From Trichobilharzia szidati (Eukaryota; Platyhelminthes; Trematoda; Strigeidida; Schistosomatidae), in the NCBI GenBank assembly GCA_944472155.2, contig OX235271.1, positions 84,457,256-84,521,255 on the forward strand: a stretch of DNA of 64,000 nucleotides, in the 5' to 3' direction. The notes beneath the pieces were generated by a model, which saw nothing but the letters and a program-made list of their open reading frames with translations, was not told the DNA's origin and ran no database searches. Position numbers and translations under genes: made by a program. This document shows, piece by piece, positions 1 to 11,239 of the stretch. Position 1 is the stretch's first letter; every line of letters begins with the position of its first letter.

Positions 1-320
1 GGAGTTCTGGTGAGAAGTCGTGACCAGTGAGGTTCATCCAAAGGTCATGTGTGAGGATGGATGTCCTACCGACGACATTGGTTGGAGTCGCGCCAAAATC
101 ACGAATTGGTAGGAGTTAGAATTCATGGGCTGGCCATTGAATTGGGTCCCAGTGGCTGAATGGTACACGAGCTTAACTTGTAACCAGAAGGTCCTGGGTT
201 CGAACTCCGTTGGTGGGTGGGTACTGCCGATGATTCCCAAAACAGGACGAAACAGCGGTCAAGTACTCCCAGCTGGTTTTCAATGGTTCTCTGACTGATA
301 TCAAGTCGTAAAAATTTATT
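1..320 (+). repeat. SINE-I copy (Sm-alpha-like, tRNA-like head plus decayed hammerhead)
   Basis: The family consensus can be read across many copies in this window: a 5' part, a tRNA-like segment (GTGGCTGAATGG box A, GGTTCGAA box B), a hammerhead-like core, then a tail ending near a TCCCTACAAACC-type sequence. Here box A is at about 152 and box B at about 198. The core after GTACTG (about 221) reads CCGATGA ... GGAC GAAAC. Core position 4 is U to C and the helix II base is changed, so self-cleavage is unlikely. The copy is cut by the window start. Confidence 0.75.
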
Positions 321-965
321 AAAAGTTGAATAGGATACTTACATCATATATCAACTGACAGTTATCCCCGGCACTAGGCTTCACACGGTAGTCTGCATTC
401 ATCAGAAATGTATGTCTGATGTCTCTACTCTTGTTCTTTATTATCCCTCATCGCTGTTAAACGTATCACATTGAAAAGTAGTCATGTTTCAAGGCTTTCA
501 TCTTAAGTTATACAATGAAAGTGGTCAGAATTCATTAGAATACTATTCAATCGCTTATATCCTTTTCACAGTTTCATCATTTATATGGAAATGAGTGATT
601 TACAAAAGATCAAAATAAAAAATATATATTGGCATGATTAATGGTCACTTCCAATCATATCAAAATTTGTTTACTTCATAAACATTTATTAATGTATTTA
701 TCATATGATTGTTTGCACTTGTATGTACTGGATATACATATATAAATGCATCTGAAATATGTTTTAATATACCAATAAGTACGAAATAATGCCACATATC
801 GCCATCGTCATCATCATTATCATCATTAATAACTAACTTATTGAATACATTTAACAAGAATCTGTGTTTATTATTGAACATTGTTCAATATGACATACGC
901 TACGCGACACTTCAACAATAAAAACTATTCAATTCTATGTTCATAGAATACTTTATCTTTTATCT
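300..965. other. No gene seen
   Basis: AT-rich DNA with a CATCATCATTATCATCATT-type tract near 815. No exon, repeat family or RNA gene recognised. Confidence 0.6.
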
Positions 966-1165
966 CATTTAATCAAGTGATCAACACGCTCGTCTCTTGG
1001 GTTTCATTCTCAGTAGGGTCATGGTTGCGTACTACTGAGGAGTCCCAAACTAGGACGAAACAGCTGTCCAGTACTCCCATATGGTTTTCCAATGATTCTC
1101 TAACTGATGTCAGCTCATGATAAAATCCTCCAACCAATCAAGCTAAATCCCTATAAAAACCAGTA
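965..1165 (+). repeat. SINE-I copy, 3' half, with intact hammerhead core
   Basis: This 5'-truncated copy of the Sm-alpha-like SINE keeps the box-B remnant, the hammerhead region and the 3' tail (CAAGCTAAATCCCTATAAAA-type end). It carries the best-preserved ribozyme motif of the window (listed separately at 1029-1074). Confidence 0.75.
1029..1074 (+). ncRNA. Hammerhead ribozyme motif, type I, core intact
   Basis: Stem I is GTACTA (1029-1034) against CAGTAC (1069-1074): five pairs, with one A-C mismatch next to the core. The core is CTGAGGA at 1035-1041, which matches CUGANGA. Helix II is GTCC/GGAC with loop CAAACTA. GAAA is at 1057-1060. The short stem III is AC/GU around AGCT, and the cleavage base is C1068 in a GUC triplet. 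The layout matches the published Sm-alpha hammerhead, in which stem III is equally small. Cleavage is inferred from the fold, not shown. Confidence 0.75.
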
Positions 1166-1201
1166 TTTATTTATTTTATTTTATTTTGATTTACAGCTTG
1201 A

Positions 1202-1440
1202 TTCTACACCGTATTTTCAGTACAAGTATGGAATTTTCAGCATGGATATCGGTAGCCCAAATTCAGGCCGACCATAGATATCGGGTGTGCGCCGGCAGGG
1301 GATCGAACCTCGGACCATGTGCATGGTCGGCGAGAGTCCTAACCACTGTGCCACCGACGCACTGTGATAGCATGTTTGCCACTCACGCAGGGGGTAGACT
1401 CACTCACTTCTAAAATCCACTCTTTAAAAATAACACCACG
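1202..1440 (-). repeat. SINE-IV copy (tRNA-like head, distinct body)
   Basis: On the - strand a tRNA-like head (GTGGCACAGTGGTTAGGA box A, GGTTCGATCC box B) ends near 1365. Its body (TTTGGGCTACCGATATCC ... CATGCTGAAAATTCC) is shared only with 18312-18470. The head resembles SINE-III (34508) but the body differs, so this looks like a second family using a similar tRNA-like promoter. Sequence at 1381-1440 looks like a SINE-III body remnant. Confidence 0.65.
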
Positions 1441-1655
1441 ACTACTTTTTATTTCTTTAGTTTCCAAGTGGAACAGTGGGAGGTTTCAAGCTAGAGCTTT
1501 AAAGTTTCGGTAGCAGTGGATTTCTTTATTACTCTACGGGGTGGGGTTGTTAGTTTCATGTTCAACCTTCGCTCTTTACTGGACATAATGAGGGCGTTGA
1601 CTGAGGACTAAACCTACGGACCACGGGAGTGGTTGGAAGGCGTTCTACCGCTGAA
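1440..1655 (-). repeat. SINE-III copy, degenerate
   Basis: This is a reverse-strand copy of the SINE-III body: a TTCCAAGTGGAACA-like end, GGGGTGGGGTTGTTAGTTTCAT and a degraded tRNA head near 1600-1650. It is recognised by comparison with the well-kept copy at 34508-34738. Confidence 0.55.
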
Positions 1656-1679
1656 ACTTAAAGCATAAAGCTCCATGTT

Positions 1680-1796
1680 TCACTTAGAAGGCAAGGAATG
1701 AAGAAAATGTGGCGAAAATTCCCATTCAGACAATGAGAAGACAAAAAAATTTGAGCAAAGAATATTCTTCTCGATAAATTTCTTTTTGGGCTCTAC

Positions 1797-1829
<33 letters not shown>

Positions 1830-2960
1830 ACATTCTAGAATAATCGTCAATAACAATATTGATTTTTTTTTCAATAATATAGATTTGTTAAGACCAGCTG
1901 AAATACAGTTCAATAAAGTTGCATAGGTTGTAATAAGCACAGAAATGTAATAGTAAATAGAATATGAAATAAAATTAAGGAAATCTCTAGATCAAATCAA
2001 GGATCATTAAAACCTTGATGACCGAGTTAAGTAAAGTGTCTGAACAAATTTCTTTCAGATACATAAATTGGGCATTTTAATTTGAATTTAGACAGCCTCA
2101 GTAATATGTAATAGATTAACTCTTGAGGTACAATTAAGATTGCTCGTTATACGGTAGATAACTTTAAAAGACTTTTTGACATCATTCTTGTCTTGTGTAT
2201 CCATGAGATGCGATAGAATAGAGCTGTGTATGAATGGACTTTGTTTGTCCATTGCTTAATCACGCAGGATGGTGTTCGGAAATCCGACGATAAACATGCC
2301 TAATTGTAGGATGTATGTAACTGACTCTGCAGGAGCAGTCAAGTTGATAGATATACATGGAAGAGGAAAAATCAGGTAGTTAATCCTTTTACTGCGGAAC
2401 GTGAAATAGGGGTGATTTTGAAGATACAGAGTACTTCAGTGCTATTGAATGCTCTTTTTACTGCACTCTTTAGACCTTGTGTTACTACTTTACCGATGTT
2501 ATCACTGAGGAACAGAGTCTTTTTCGTAACTGTCGGTACTTTAGGCTTGCCTTGGCTTTAGATTCATATTCTCGTCGATGAATTTCTCTGGGTAACCATT
2601 TTCACTTAGTGACTGTTTAATAATATTGAGCTCTTCCTTAAGACATTCATCACAGAATATTGCTCTTGCTCTGTTGATCAAACACTTTATTAGATTGTGT
2701 TTGTATTTCAACAGTACGAAACTGAAAAAAATGAGTATACTGACTAGTTGATGTAGGTTTTCCTATATACACTTCCTCTTATGATATCGTCCTCTTTTCG
2801 AGTTATAAGGATGTCTAAAAATGAAATATTACAGTTTCTTCCTGTCTTGAAGGTAAAATTTATTGTAAGATGCTTATCGTTGAAATGGTCAAAGATGATC
2901 TTTGTTTCATCATTATTTTTCATAATAAAAAATGTGTCATCTATGTAACGACAGTAGGAT
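1680..2960 (-). mobile_element. Penelope-like element fragment with YIDD reverse-transcriptase motif
   Basis: Read on the - strand, this holds the end of a PLE open frame. It has CRYIDD (catalytic YIDD at 2936-2947), then a stretch ending NISFLDILITRKEDD, then VYRKPT and ENGYPEKFID. A degraded GIY-YIG region (SYI near 2305) is followed by SSILSHLMDT, KSFKVIYRITSNL and CVQK-like remnants down to about 2012. PLEs code for RT fused to a GIY-YIG endonuclease, which fits this order. Several stops and frameshifts make it a dead copy. The 5' part is cut at about 2960 by a SINE-II insertion. Confidence 0.8.
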
Positions 2961-2965
2961 TATGG

Positions 2966-3480
2966 TTCTTATTAGATGGTTGGAGGCAATCGGCAGGAAG
3001 CCTTGGACCTAGGTTTCGTGCTAGTTGGTACTCGCCAGCAAAGGGTATCTACAACACTGAAGGAACTCTTGTCCCTTCTATGATTCGAACCCGTGTCACC
3101 CAGTGCTGCAGTCAGAGACGTAACTGAGCTATTTGCTCTCGCTGTTGACCTCCTGTAGAACTGTATTGAATATTTTTTGTCTGGACAGTAACTAGTGTTA
3201 TGTGTGTAGTCATTTGTTTACTGCAGACTGATTCCTCTGAGTTAAGTTTGCAGGTACACCTTGCTGACTGACGAGTGTCAACAGGCACGAAACCTAGATC
3301 CAAGGCTTCTTGCCGATTGCCTCTAACCATAAAATATCAACAAATCAAAGTGCACTATGATATCGATCCACCTAGAATGCTAGCCACACTGCAAACTTCA
3401 CTGACAGAATCCAGTCTGCAGTAAACAAAGGAGTAGACAAATGACACTAGCTGGTGTCCCATCAAAAGGATTCTAATTCA
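2966..3480. repeat. Two SINE-II copies in inverted order
   Basis: A - strand copy (2966-3175) contains a box-B sequence (GATTCGAACCC on +), a TTACGTCTCTGAC-like tRNA region and a hammerhead-like core at 3000-3044 with CTGGCGA (A6 changed to G). A + strand partial copy (3235-3475) carries its own core (see 3259-3305) and the family's end (TAGCTGGTGTCCCATCAAAA). The inserted pair interrupts the PLE to its left. Confidence 0.7.
3259..3305 (+). ncRNA. SINE-II hammerhead-like motif (4-nt insertion)
   Basis: Stem I is CCTTG (3259-3263) against CAAGG (3301-3305). The core CTGACGA at 3268-3274 is preceded by an extra CTGA. Helix II is GTGT/GCAC with loop CAACAG, GAAA is at 3289-3292, and a small stem III around CTAG ends at C3300. 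The duplicated CTGA and a C-A pair in stem III probably kill activity, but the architecture is clear. Confidence 0.55.
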
Positions 3481-4499
3481 TCAATTACATCTTTCAAAGG
3501 CCGAGATAACTTTTGCCAATTTGAGTAATCTTAAATTTAATATAGTATTGATTTATCACTAAAGATTTGGCAATGCTACATTTTCTAGTTCTAATTTACC
3601 AATCACTGAATTTTTTTTCTACCCTCTGGATATCATAGTTGTGATGAATAGAATTTTCTGAGATGGAATATAGAAATCTCGTAGTGTAATTTGTCTGCCT
3701 ATGTTTTGTAGCATTGCAATCACCCGTCATTTCTAGATGCTATACATGATCACTAAAGGTGGTAGGTTTGAATGCCTTCTTTTAGTACTTTTACTCTCTG
3801 TCTGTCACTCTCTGGCATACTTCTGATGCGTGTGCCCTTGTTTGCTTGACATACTATGAGATTAGAGCTTTTGCATAATACAGCTTAGAAATCAATACAT
3901 AGTAACCGTGTGGTGAAAAGTCAGATCTGCATCATAGAGAATTGGAATCAGCTTGTGAATTAGCGTGACTTCTGTCTGTTCTGAAGTTATTATCCGATAC
4001 TAATTACCAGTTGTATCAACTGACATGACAGTCCTCCATTCTACTGTTACTTGCATATCTAATAGATCACTAAAGGGAGTCTTGATCTGCTTACCAACTT
4101 TGGTGTAGTCATCAAGTAGTGTTGGCATGGTTACTTGTCGATTGTACTGACCTATATATGGCGCTGGCTGTTGGTAGTAATAATAATAATAATGGCGTTA
4201 TTCCAAACAGTACTTTTGACACAAAGTGGAATTTTCAGCATGTAGTGTAAAATATTGATTGCATCCAATTTCCTCTTTACATTACTTAGTATGGGGGGGG
4301 GAGGAATAATTAACTTGACATTTACGCTGAATATGTGTGAAAAAAGTAAAATTTAAGTGGAAATATTCGGAGCAATAACATATTAATGAAAGAAAGACTA
4401 AAGAGGCCCGTTTACCTAGTGTTCTACAGTAAGTTAGTAGTTTCATGCCGTGCACTTTTCTTATTATATAAAATGTGTCCCACTTAAGGTATTATTGAT
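3480..4499. other. No gene seen
   Basis: AT-rich, no recognised element. A TAA tract near 4169 and a G run near 4290-4300. Confidence 0.6.
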
Positions 4500-5090
4500 A
4501 ATAGATGGTTGGAGGCAATCGGGAGGAAGCCTTGCCTAGCCTAGATTTCATCCCTTCTGGCACTCACCAGTCAGCAAGGCGTGTCTGCATCCTTGGAGGA
4601 ACCCGCGTCACCCAGTGTTGCGGTTAGAGACGATACCACTGAGCTATTCTGGCACGCGATTGACATCCTGTAGGAACTGTATTGGACACTTTGATTCGAC
4701 GCTAAGTCAGTGACTAGTGTAGTGTGTCTAGTCGTTTGTTTGGTGAGAACTGAATTCTATCAGTCAAGTTTGTAATGTGGTCACCATTCAAGGTCGATCG
4801 CCATCACCGTGCACTTTGAATTATTGATATTGGATGGTTGCAGCCATGAGTTCCTTCAAAGTAGCAGATACTCTTTGCTGACGAGTGCCAACAAGCACGA
4901 CACCTAGATCCAAGGCTTCCTGCGTACTGCCTCCAACCATCTAATAACAACAATTCAAAGTGTACCGTGATAGCGAGCCACCTAGAATGCTGCAAACTAG
5001 ACTGATAGAATTCAATCTGCAGTAAACAAAGGACAAGACGCACTACACTAGTCATTGACTAGTGTTCAATCAAAGGTACTGTTGAGTTTA
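4500..5090. repeat. Two SINE-II copies, inverted
   Basis: A - strand copy spans 4500-4790 (GGATGGTTGGAGGCAAT-type end, tRNA-like part near 4600-4660) and a + strand 3' half spans 4840-5090, ending AGTGTTCAATCAAAG. The + copy has a hammerhead core CTGACGA at 4878-4884 with perfect GTGC/GCAC helix II and CTTTG/CAAGG stem I. However, GAAA has become GACA at 4899-4902, a disabling change. Confidence 0.7.
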
Positions 5091-6298
5091 TGTATTTAGT
5101 CGTATGAACTTAAAGTCTTTTATAATCATTTTTAGTCATACCCGATGAGTTATGAAGGCAGTGTTTTGAATAAAGTGTGTGCGCAAGTGGTTTTTGTCAG
5201 TATTTTGCATGAGTTTAAGTATCTGCCCATAACATGATTAACAAGTTGTTGGCTTAGGCGAACACCACACACCCCGTAAACAGCTGTTAGTACCCTTTAT
5301 AATAAAGCAAAGTAGCCCAGAAAAGATTAAATAGGAGCAGTAGGAAAGAATCAATAGAATACAAGAATTAACAAACTTGTATATCATTTTGAAGGATTTT
5401 TCGAAAGGCGCTGATTGTCTTTAAAAATCATATACAAGATCCGATCAGACCTATCAAAGGGAATGAAATCAAGGCATCTAGGAATAGCTGAGGCACTAGT
5501 CATCCAAAAAATCAATTAACAAACTATAAAAGCAGAGACTAAGTGTTATCAGATTGTCTTAACTTCCTTACATAGAAGATTAGACGAAATGTCATTCTAG
5601 AAAAAGCCCATAATGTAGGGAAACCAGGAACCTTCAGTGGAAAGACATAATCCAAGGTATTTGACATTCAACTAAATTTCAACTTCATTGTCTTCTATGA
5701 TATAAGTATCATGGGAACGAATCAGTTCGTGTAAGCTGCACTTGTGTCTGATGTTGATGGGCGATGATGTATAAAACACATTTTTTTTATTAAAAAAGCG
5801 CTTGTAAATACTATCGATAAAAAACACTCATATTGCTACCTTTTTCAACGATTTCTTGTGAATTGTTTCTGATTCCCATCGTGTAGAATAGCAAATTATT
5901 CATATTTCGAGACAATCTGTGATTATTTTTAAAAAATTCGGATTGCATAACAAAAAAGAATATTATGAAATGTGTTAGTTTTCTAGACAAAAATAATGAT
6001 AATAATAATAGCCTTAATTTTTGTTGTTTTTTAATTCACCCTCTTCTTAATGCCTTTTTGAAACATACGCTTATTTTTGCATAGAAAAGACATCAGGAAA
6101 ATGGAATTAATGTTTTACTGTGAGGTGAGAGAAATCACAGAAAAAGAGAGAGTGAAAGCGAGACAAAGAGGAAAAAACATGAAAATTCACGTAAATAACA
6201 ATCTTCTTTGATGTGCCATAATAAATTAAGCTTTCGATTGATGACTTGCAATGGCTAGAGTAAAAAATTTTGAAGAATTAGTTGGTTTTTTTCCTCAA
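5090..6298. other. No gene seen
   Basis: AT-rich intron-like DNA. Traces of diverged repeat sequence may exist but none could be assigned. Confidence 0.6.
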
Positions 6299-7010
6299 GT
6301 TTGATGACGGATGAACTGACTTCAATTCGAGAGAACCACTGAAAGCCAGAGAGACCCGAACAACCTCCTTGTCAGTGTTTTTGACTTTCGAGGAGTACCC
6401 TTGGCACCAGGGGTCGAACTCGTAGTCTTTAGGGTACAAGACGAGGTCGTTAACCGATTAGTCACTGGTACGTAATCCAATGGCCCATGAATTCTAACCT
6501 CTACCGATTCGTGCTATACAATAAAACCGCCAGCCAATGTCATCTGAAAGTATACTGTCGTCTCACGAAATTTCATGGACCCTGCTGATCACGACAACTT
6601 CAAACCAACACTTGATTATTAATCTACTGAACACTGGTGACTGAATACAGGATGAATTTGGATGGAGTAGTAGTGGGAAGTTGTGAAGAGCGAGGTTCAT
6701 CAAGTCGGGTGTGAGGACAAATACACGCTTGTGATATTGGCTGGAAGTCACGTTATGCGTCAGAGGTTAGAATTGGTAGGCTACTGGATTCCATCCAGTG
6801 GCTGATTAGCCAACGTGTTCGCCCTGTTATTGGAAGGTCATGGGTTCTACCCCTGGTGGAATGATGGGTACGTACTGTTGAAGACTTCGAAACTGGGACG
6901 AAACAACTATACAGTACTTCCTTGTTTTTAGTGGTTCTCTAAGTGAAGTCGATTGTTCATCACTCTTGAGATTACTCAAATCCCTGTAAACCAACACTCT
7001 AAAATGCATT
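6298..7010. repeat. SINE-I copies: - strand 6298-6560, + strand 6640-7010
   Basis: The left copy is reversed (GAGAACCACTGAAAGCCAGA end, box B complement GGGGTCGAACTCG near 6412). The right copy runs forward from a GTTGTGAAGAGCGAGGTTCA start to a CCCTGTAAACCAACACTC end, with hammerhead remnants at 6881-6930 (TTGAAGA core, GUC lost). Both ribozymes are degenerate. Confidence 0.7.
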
Positions 7011-8430
7011 TGTTTTGTTTAGTAGTAGTATTCAGAAAACTATTCCACTAGTATCCAAGTTTGAATGTAACATCTTATCTCTTATCCATATCGTTGTGGC
7101 GCGACAACCCGACGTCAGTAGTAAGTAATCATCATGACAGTCATTAGAGCCCTCAAGGGGAAATCTGTCACAGAGATAGTTATTTATGAATATATAGACC
7201 ATAGGCAGAAAGATTTCCACATAGATACGAGAGGACATTCCCACATGCTTTTACAAGGGAAGAATAGAAGGGTTTGAGAAGCTCTATTCTAGAACACTTA
7301 CATCTAGACCCATTGGGTTCTTCCTGAAAGGACCTCATAGTCCCCAGTCTGTTGTCGCATATAATTAAGCTCATCAACTTCTGAACAGTCACAAAACAGA
7401 AACATAAAATTGTATAGTGCTGCTTATTTTTAATTTGTCCGTTTTGTTTATCATGAAAAAAATTTGATTAGTAATTGTCAGCTGTGCTTTCACCAAATTA
7501 TCCATCCCATTGGAAAACATTAGTCATAAAGGAATGAAATATGAAATTTTCAAGTGTTTATTTGTGTGGATTTGACTGATTTATCGAGTTTGATCACGGA
7601 CTGACAGTTAGAAAAGAACCCTGAAGGTCCTAGACTCCAGTCTACAATGGGGTTATGGGTGCATACTACCGAAATGTCCCAAATTTGGACGAAACAGCTG
7701 TCCAGTACTTCCTGATTTTCAATGGTCCTTCAACGGAGATCAATCCTTGACCAGACCTGAAATATAAAAGCTTTAAAAGAAGTTTAACAGATAGGATAAA
7801 CAAGTTAAATGATCATTTGAGTAGAGAGGAAATTTCCATGTGGATATTTGAGAGGAGACACAGAGATTCATCAAGGACTACTCTTCGCGATAACTTCCCT
7901 CATTTAAATCTGCAGTAACTAGTGTCTAATCAAAATAATGTCGAGCTATTATAACTAATATTATTTAAATAATGCGATGAGGAAGCTATCGAAAAGAATA
8001 TTCTCTCAGTAGAGGTAGTGTTGTTGTGGAGTCGTTAACATCACGCCAAAACTTCCTTATTTACCTCATTACTACTGGATAAGCGAGATTTAAGTGTGAA
8101 AGTCGATCGCTGGAATCGAAATTGGATCATATGGATGACTGGCAGGCAGTCTAATACGGAACTACTAATTAATTATCTGATCAACTAATGAATCATTTCT
8201 TTCAAATCTGTCCAAAGTTTTTTTTCAGTAAACAGTGAATATAAATAATCTTTAAAGTGAAACTGTTAAAATTTTGTTCAATAAGTTACTTTTTATTTCA
8301 TCAAACTAATCATCCTCCATTGAGGCATAAAACCATAATTTCAGTGAGAAAAATTCATTTCGCAATGGTTTAATTTTCATAGATGTAAAACAAGGAATTT
8401 TGTACGTTTATTCCCCTTAATGAATTGGAA
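7010..8430. other. Unassigned apart from a SINE-I at 7575-7770
   Basis: 7020-7390 holds moderately GC sequence with short opposing frames and no known motif. 7905-7945 is a SINE-II end scrap (TAGTGTCTAATCAAAA), and 7980-8005 a PLE-end scrap (AAGCTATCGAAAAGAATATT). Confidence 0.5.
7575..7770 (+). repeat. SINE-I copy, partial
   Basis: The hammerhead region is recognisable (GTCCCAAATTTGGACGAAAC, with GTCCAGTAC downstream), but the CUGANGA segment has become CCGAAAT, so it is not catalytic. The fragment begins with an inverted scrap of the family tail (GAGTTTGATCACGGACTGA). Confidence 0.6.
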
Positions 8431-8455
8431 TAAAGCAAGAACAACAGTGGTTTGT

Positions 8456-8508
8456 GCAGAATAAAAAGGGACCATTGTTGTTTATTTCGTCGGCTTCTCA
8501 TCAGCTGC
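8456..8508 (-). ncRNA. PLE-type hammerhead motif, minimal helix II
   Basis: On the - strand: stem I is GCAG (8505-8508) against CTGC (8456-8459), the core is CTGATGA (8498-8504) and GAAA is 8485-8488. Stem III is ATAAA/TTTAT (8481-8485 with 8461-8465) and the predicted cleavage base is U at 8460. Helix II is only GAAGCCGAC, giving a single G-C pair. PLE hammerheads are an established class; activity of this reduced form is inferred. Confidence 0.6.
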
Positions 8509-9488
8509 TTACAGGCCAAAGTCATTATTAAGTATATTTACAGAAAAAATTTTAACATACTTGCACAGAGTTCATTTTTAAACAAAAACCAATCAATCAA
8601 TATATGCAAACAAGAATATATATTCAGAACAAAATATTTAGAGCGAACAATTGTTTTCAATAAATTCTTCTTCAGGCTCTACATTTATAAATCCATTAAT
8701 TTAAGCATACAATAGCCATAAAGGCAGATTAGAATCATATCAGAAGGTGTATTGTGGAACAAATATAAGATGGGATGGAACAATAGTCATACAGTTTTTT
8801 AATATGCATGGTCAATGAGAACATGGGACAAAATCAGATGAAGTAATTTAATTTAATGATGTGTATATATATATATATATAGATATAGTCAACAGAAATA
8901 CAGGTTTCGAGAGTGTGTGTAATCAGGGTGTGTGAGACAATATGAAAATAGACCAACGAATGGGGCGGACTAGACATAAGTTCAAGGTTGAAAATAACGA
9001 CAATAAGAATGATTGTAAAATAATAACGATGATATGGTGTAAAATTACATGCACTATTGGTGAATGATTGTCAAATAATAATAATGAATATAATGAAGTG
9101 GAATGAATAGGATTCTTTTTGTAAATACGATAGCAAGGTAATAAAAAAAACTGTATGACTATTGTTCCATCCCATCTTATATTTGTTCCACAATACACCT
9201 TCTGATATGATTCTAATCTGCCTTTATGGCTATTGTATGCTTAAATTAATGGATTTATAAATGTAGAGCCTGAAGAAGAATTTATTGAAAACAATTGTTC
9301 GCTCTAAATATTTTGTTCTGAATTAAGAATATATATATATATATGTATATAATAAACACTTTATCCCGGACAATATATTATTATTTTATGCATATATTCA
9401 CTGATTGATTATTGTCTAAAAATGAACTCTGTACAAGTATGTTAAAATTTTTTCTGTAAATATACTTAATAATGACTTTGGCCTGTAA

Positions 9489-9541
9489 GCAGCTGATGAG
9501 AAGCCGACGAAATAAACAACTATGTTACCATTTTATTCTGT
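9489..9541 (+). ncRNA. PLE-type hammerhead motif, right arm
   Basis: GCAG (9489-9492), CTGATGA (9493-9499), GAAGCCGAC, GAAA (9509-9512), stem III ATAAA/TTTAT (9512-9516 with 9532-9536), predicted cleavage base U9537, then CTGT (9538-9541), which pairs with GCAG through one G-U wobble. It mirrors the motif at 8456-8508. Confidence 0.58.
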
Positions 9542-9644
9542 ACAAACCACTGTTGTTGCTTTATTTAGAGTACTTTTGTTGTATGTGTGCGTTAAAATTT
9601 GACAGTGAGTGGAAATGCCAAAGTGTACACATACTAGTAGTATA

Positions 9645-9860
9645 GATGATTTTTTTTCCTTTCACGTTCAAGCTAGTGGCTTGAAGTTTCTGTAGCAGTG
9701 TTTATTTTACAGGATGGGGTTGCTAGCCTCATGCCCAACCTTTCCTCTTTACCAGCATTATTTCTGACTTAGCGAGGTAAAGGAGTGCGTCAGATAGGGA
9801 TCGAACCCCGGACCATGTGCATGGTGGACGATCGTCCTAACCGCCATCGACGCACGGGTA
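9645..9860 (-). repeat. SINE-III copy
   Basis: Reverse-strand copy: body GGATGGGGTTGCTAGCCTCA and CCTTTACCTCGCTAAG on the - strand, and tRNA-like head 9780-9860 with box B complement GGGATCGAACCCCGG. Five bases are missing around box A (CCGCCATCGACGC on +). Confidence 0.75.
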
Positions 9861-10218
9861 TAGATGATTATAAATCACCAATTGGTTTGAAATATGAATG
9901 AGTGATTGTGTAAAGAAAGATCAACACGTAGATCAATAGACATAACAAGAAGATTAAATCAATATTCGGAAATGTGAATATATATCTGTAAATTTGTCAT
10001 ATTTAAAGGCAATAAAATGAGTGAACTGTTGTCAATAAAATTAATAAATAGTGAAATAAGACAAAATGACATAGGATGAAGTTTTATGAGTCATACGAAA
10101 GAGGTCATACACATTGTTCTGGTTTCATGTTATGTATTGACAAAGTTTACACTATATATACTTATCTTTTTCTGCAAACTTTGTCAGACGTCGTAGACAA
10201 TATAAGTATAAAAATTGG

Positions 10219-11235
10219 GTACTGTGGTAGAGTGTAACTCCATTATGGATAAGATTTTATTTTGATATATCACACAGTGCTACACAGTAATATTAACTGA
10301 TGACCACGTTTCGAGCACAAACTATTGCTCATAATCATATCAAGTTACTCACACAACTTTTTTTCACTTATATACATGTTTGGAATTGACTAGATATCTT
10401 AGGCCCTGCATAGGATTCTTAATAAAGCAGGAATTGCGGTGGTATTCAAACCTACAAACTCAGTCAGAGACAAACTCTATAGCCTAAAGGACCCGCTAGA
10501 CCCAATTAAACAAAGTAATGTAATTTACAAAATACCTTGCAATGACTGTTAGTGAGGTCAACTATATAGGTCACACTAGTAGATCGGGGGTAATCAGATT
10601 GTCGGAACATAAGAATTTAGCTAAGATAAGAACGGTTAACCCCGAGAAGATGAGTAATTTAGAAAAAAGCTCAGCGATTGCACTACATGCATTAACACAA
10701 AACCATATAATAGGGTGGAAGAGGGTTAAGATTCCAAGAAGAAATCTATTTAGGTGGAGAGAGAGATTGATTACTGAATCCTGGTTCATTGAGTCTACAC
10801 CCAACACATGCAACAGAAATGACTCAATGCAAATACCAGAGATATTGAAGATATTATTAGCACCAGTCAAATCAGAGGAGGATAATAAATAATTTTATAA
10901 AATTCTATTTCACTTCACGTACATTATAACATTCTAACAAGTTACTTATTTTGACTATAAAAACACTCGTCTTAATTCCCATCTGATTGTAATTGATCAA
11001 TAATGCTCATATTATTATTTCTGAATGTACATTATCCTGTATTGATTTTTATTCAGATGTCTAATCATCAATTCCACACATGTATATAAATGAAGGAAAA
11101 AGTTGTGTGAGTAACATTTGATATGATTATGAGTAATAGTTTGTGCTCGAAACGTGGTCATCAGTTAATATTACTGTATAAGACACTGTGTGTGATTTAT
11201 CAAAATAAAATCTTATACATAATGGACTCGTAGAC
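10219..11235 (+). mobile_element. PLE-A copy with GIY-YIG remnant and inverted ends
   Basis: The coding part (10410-10890) reads ILNKAGIAVVFKPTNSVRDK, KDPLDPIKQSNVIYKIPCND, then after a frame break VNYIGHTSRSGVIRLSEHKN. This is the linker plus GIY-YIG endonuclease start, followed by WRERLITESWFI and a C-terminal tail to 10892. The ends (10219-10400 and 11050-11235) are inverted copies of each other, each with a CTCGAAACGTGGTCATCAGT-type motif. The reverse transcriptase is absent, so this is a 5'-truncated, non-autonomous copy. Confidence 0.8.
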
Positions 11236-11239
11236 GATG

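Larger units (their letters stand above)
8431..9565. mobile_element. PLE-B foldback: two inverted terminal repeats with hammerhead motifs
   Basis: The arms 8431-8802 and 9146-9565 are near-identical inverted copies (about 370 bp aligned), around a 340-bp spacer without coding content. The right arm has an extra segment of roughly 70-80 bp (AT repeat plus ATAAACACTTTATCCCGGA). Each arm carries the PLE end sequence, including the hammerhead-like core and a GCCTGAAGAAGAATTTATTG motif. The same terminal sequence follows PLE coding remnants at 15.7, 52.8 and 63.3 kb, so the structure is derived from a PLE. Confidence 0.8.
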
